Of a stretch of 64,000 bases of DNA, positions 62,762 to 64,000 are shown one piece after another (positions within the stretch are counted from its first letter, which is position 1; every line of letters begins with the position of its first letter). Both the position numbers and the translations under genes were made by a program. The notes below the pieces were generated by a model, which saw only the letters and a program-made list of their open reading frames with translations, made no database searches and was not told the origin of the DNA. Source of the stretch: Bromus sterilis (taxonomy: Eukaryota > Streptophyta > Magnoliopsida > Poales > Poaceae); the NCBI GenBank assembly GCA_950022295.1, contig OX465599.1, positions 2,480,001 to 2,544,000 on the forward strand. Direction: 5' to 3'.

Positions 62762-64000
62762 AAAACTCGCAATTTTGGCCGATTCTGGCCTGTTTCATGG
62801 GCTATTAATCACAGTTACATGGGCTATTAATCATCGTTTTGGATCCCAGAGTGATTTCCATCATTGAAGAACCCAGGGTGCATTTACGTGCCGGTTATCA
62901 ACCCTCGCAGTTTTGGCAGATTCTGGGTTGTTTCATGGGCTATTAATCACCGTTTTGGGTCCCCGGAGTGATTTCCACCATTGACGAACCCCAGGGTGCA
63001 TTTACGTGCCGGTCATCAATACTCGCAGTTTTGGCCGATTCTGGCCTGTTTCATGGGCTATTAATCACCGTTTTGGGTCCCCAGAGTGATTTCCTCCATT
63101 GACGAACCCCAGGGTGCATTTACGTGCCGGTCATCAACACTCACAGTTTTGGCCGATTCTGGGTTGTTTCATGGGCTATTAATCACCGTTACATGGGCTA
63201 TTAATCACCGTTTTGGGTCCCCGGAGTGATTTCCACCATTGACGAACCCCAGGGTGCATTTACGTGTCGGTCATCAACACTCGCAGTTTTGGCCGATTCT
63301 GGGTTGTCTCATGGGTTATTAATCATAGTTACATGGGCTATTAATCACCGTTTTGGGTCCCCGGAGTGATTTCCACCATTGACGAACCCCAGGGTGCATT
63401 TACGTGCCGGTAATCAATACTCGCAGTTTTGGCCGATTCTGGCCTGTTTCATGGGCTATTAATCACCGTTTTGGGTCCCCGGAGTGATTTCCACCATTGA
63501 CGAACCCCAGGGTGCATTTACGTGCCGGTCATCAACACTCGCAGTTTTGGCCGATTCTGGCCTGTTTCATGGGCTATTAATCACCGTTACATGGGCTATT
63601 AATCACCGTTTTGGGTCCCCGGAGTGATTTCCACCATTGACGAACCTCAGGGTGCATTAACGTGCCGGTCATCAACACTCACAGTTTTGGCCGATTCTGG
63701 GTTGGTTCATGGGCAATTAATCACCGTTTTGGGTCCCCGAAGTGATTTCCACAATTGACGAACCCCAGGGTGCATTTACGTGACGGTCATCAGTCCTCGC
63801 ACTTTTGGCCGATTTTGGCCTGTTTCATGGGCTATTAATCACCGTTACATGGGCTATTAATCACCGTTTTGGGTCCCCGGAGTGATTTCCACCATTGACG
63901 AACCCCAGGGTGCATTTACGTGCCGGTCATCAATACTCGCAGTTTTGGCAGATTCTGGCCTGTTTCATGGGCTATTAATCACCGTTTTGGGTCCCTAGAG
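62762..64000 (+). repeat. Region D, copy of 54865-56103 to window end
   Basis: This follows 54865 onward at offset 7,897 and runs out of the window. Differences include TTGACGAAC here versus TTAACGAAC near 55203, GAACCTCAGGG here near 63644, and CCCTAGAG versus CCCCAGAG at the last bases. The array clearly continues beyond 64,000. Confidence 0.87.

Larger units (their letters stand above)
1..64000 (+). repeat. 118/140-bp satellite array, pSc119.2-like
   Basis: The full window is a head-to-tail array of a 118-bp monomer, entering and leaving mid-array. Every monomer carries recognisable blocks in fixed order: CACCGTTTTGGGTCC, GAGTGATTTCCA, TGACGAACCCCAGGGTGC, ATTTACGTGCCGG, TCATCAACACTCGCAG, TTTTGGCCGATTCTGG and TTTCATGGGCTATTAAT. 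About 500 copies fit. No interruption, inversion or foreign insertion was seen. The 118-bp length and the CTATTAATCACCG..TTGGGTCCC segment recall the rye/wheat pSc119.2 (120-bp) family; that match is from memory of the FISH oligo and is an inference. The strand given is the one on which the blocks read in this order. No protein or RNA product is implied; a role in constitutive (probably subtelomeric) heterochromatin is inferred from the family. Confidence 0.97.

Noticed and set aside
1..64000. CRISPR array
   Set aside because: The periodicity is regular, but the whole 118-bp unit is repeated; there are no unique spacers and no leader or cas gene.
1..64000. Ribosomal DNA intergenic-spacer subrepeats
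   Set aside because: Grass spacers have subrepeats of roughly this size, but 64 kb with no rRNA gene, promoter or spacer-unique sequence does not fit a spacer of a few kilobases.
1..64000. Telomere-like sequence in GAACCCTAGGG variants
   Set aside because: AACCCTA matches one permutation of the plant telomere unit, but it occurs singly, by a C-to-T change in GAACCCCAGGG, never in tandem.
1..64000. Centromeric satellite with a CENP-B box
   Set aside because: No TTCG....A..CGGG box is seen, and the unit does not match the roughly 155-bp grass centromere repeats. Centromere location cannot be excluded from sequence alone but is not supported.
1..64000. Promoters, terminators or replication origins
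   Set aside because: TATTAAT and short hairpins occur in every monomer because of repetition; nothing distinguishes one as functional.

Overview
The whole 64,000-base window is one uninterrupted tandem satellite array. No protein-coding gene, RNA gene, CRISPR array, transposon or unique sequence is visible. Every stretch reads as copies of one monomer of 118 bp (GC about 52 percent), all head to tail in the same orientation. I estimate about 500 monomers. A second size class of about 140 bp differs by one extra copy of a 22-bp block at the monomer 3' end, so the array is built from two lengths (118 and 140) plus rare 97- and 162-bp forms.

The likely source is a cool-season grass (Pooideae, perhaps Triticeae). 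The unit is exactly 118 bp, the length of the rye/wheat pSc119.2 (120-bp family) satellite. A stretch around CTATTA.TCACCG..TTGGG.TCCC resembles the pSc119.2 FISH oligo as I remember it (about 33 of 45 positions without gaps). This is from memory, not a search; the genus is open. In that family such arrays are mostly subtelomeric or interstitial heterochromatin.

The monomers are organised into higher-order repeats (HORs), which I placed by reading sparse diagnostic variants. The clearest markers are the GGATCC-bearing monomers, the CAGGTTGTATTT monomer and the AAAACTCG monomer. Region A (1 to about 18.1 kb) has 13-mer, 25-mer, 27-mer (3,400 bp) and 8-mer (1,009 bp) blocks. Region B (18.1-30.3 kb, with a mosaic to 33.75 kb) has a 20-mer (2,512 bp) that becomes a 27-mer (3,378 bp) by gaining an 866-bp segment. 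Region C (33.75 to about 48 kb) has a 29-mer (3,700 bp) that incorporates the B core, plus shortened derivatives. Region D (48-64 kb) resembles A more than B or C and ends in a 9-mer of 1,147 bp repeated three times.

Adjacent HOR copies are almost identical by eye while different regions differ in composition. This fits repeated local expansion by unequal exchange plus gene-conversion-like transfer. A and D share variants that B and C lack, so B/C looks like a younger expansion inside an older A/D-type array. I found no encoded system here; the interest is the nested repeat structure and the record of its growth. All counts and identities were made by eye.
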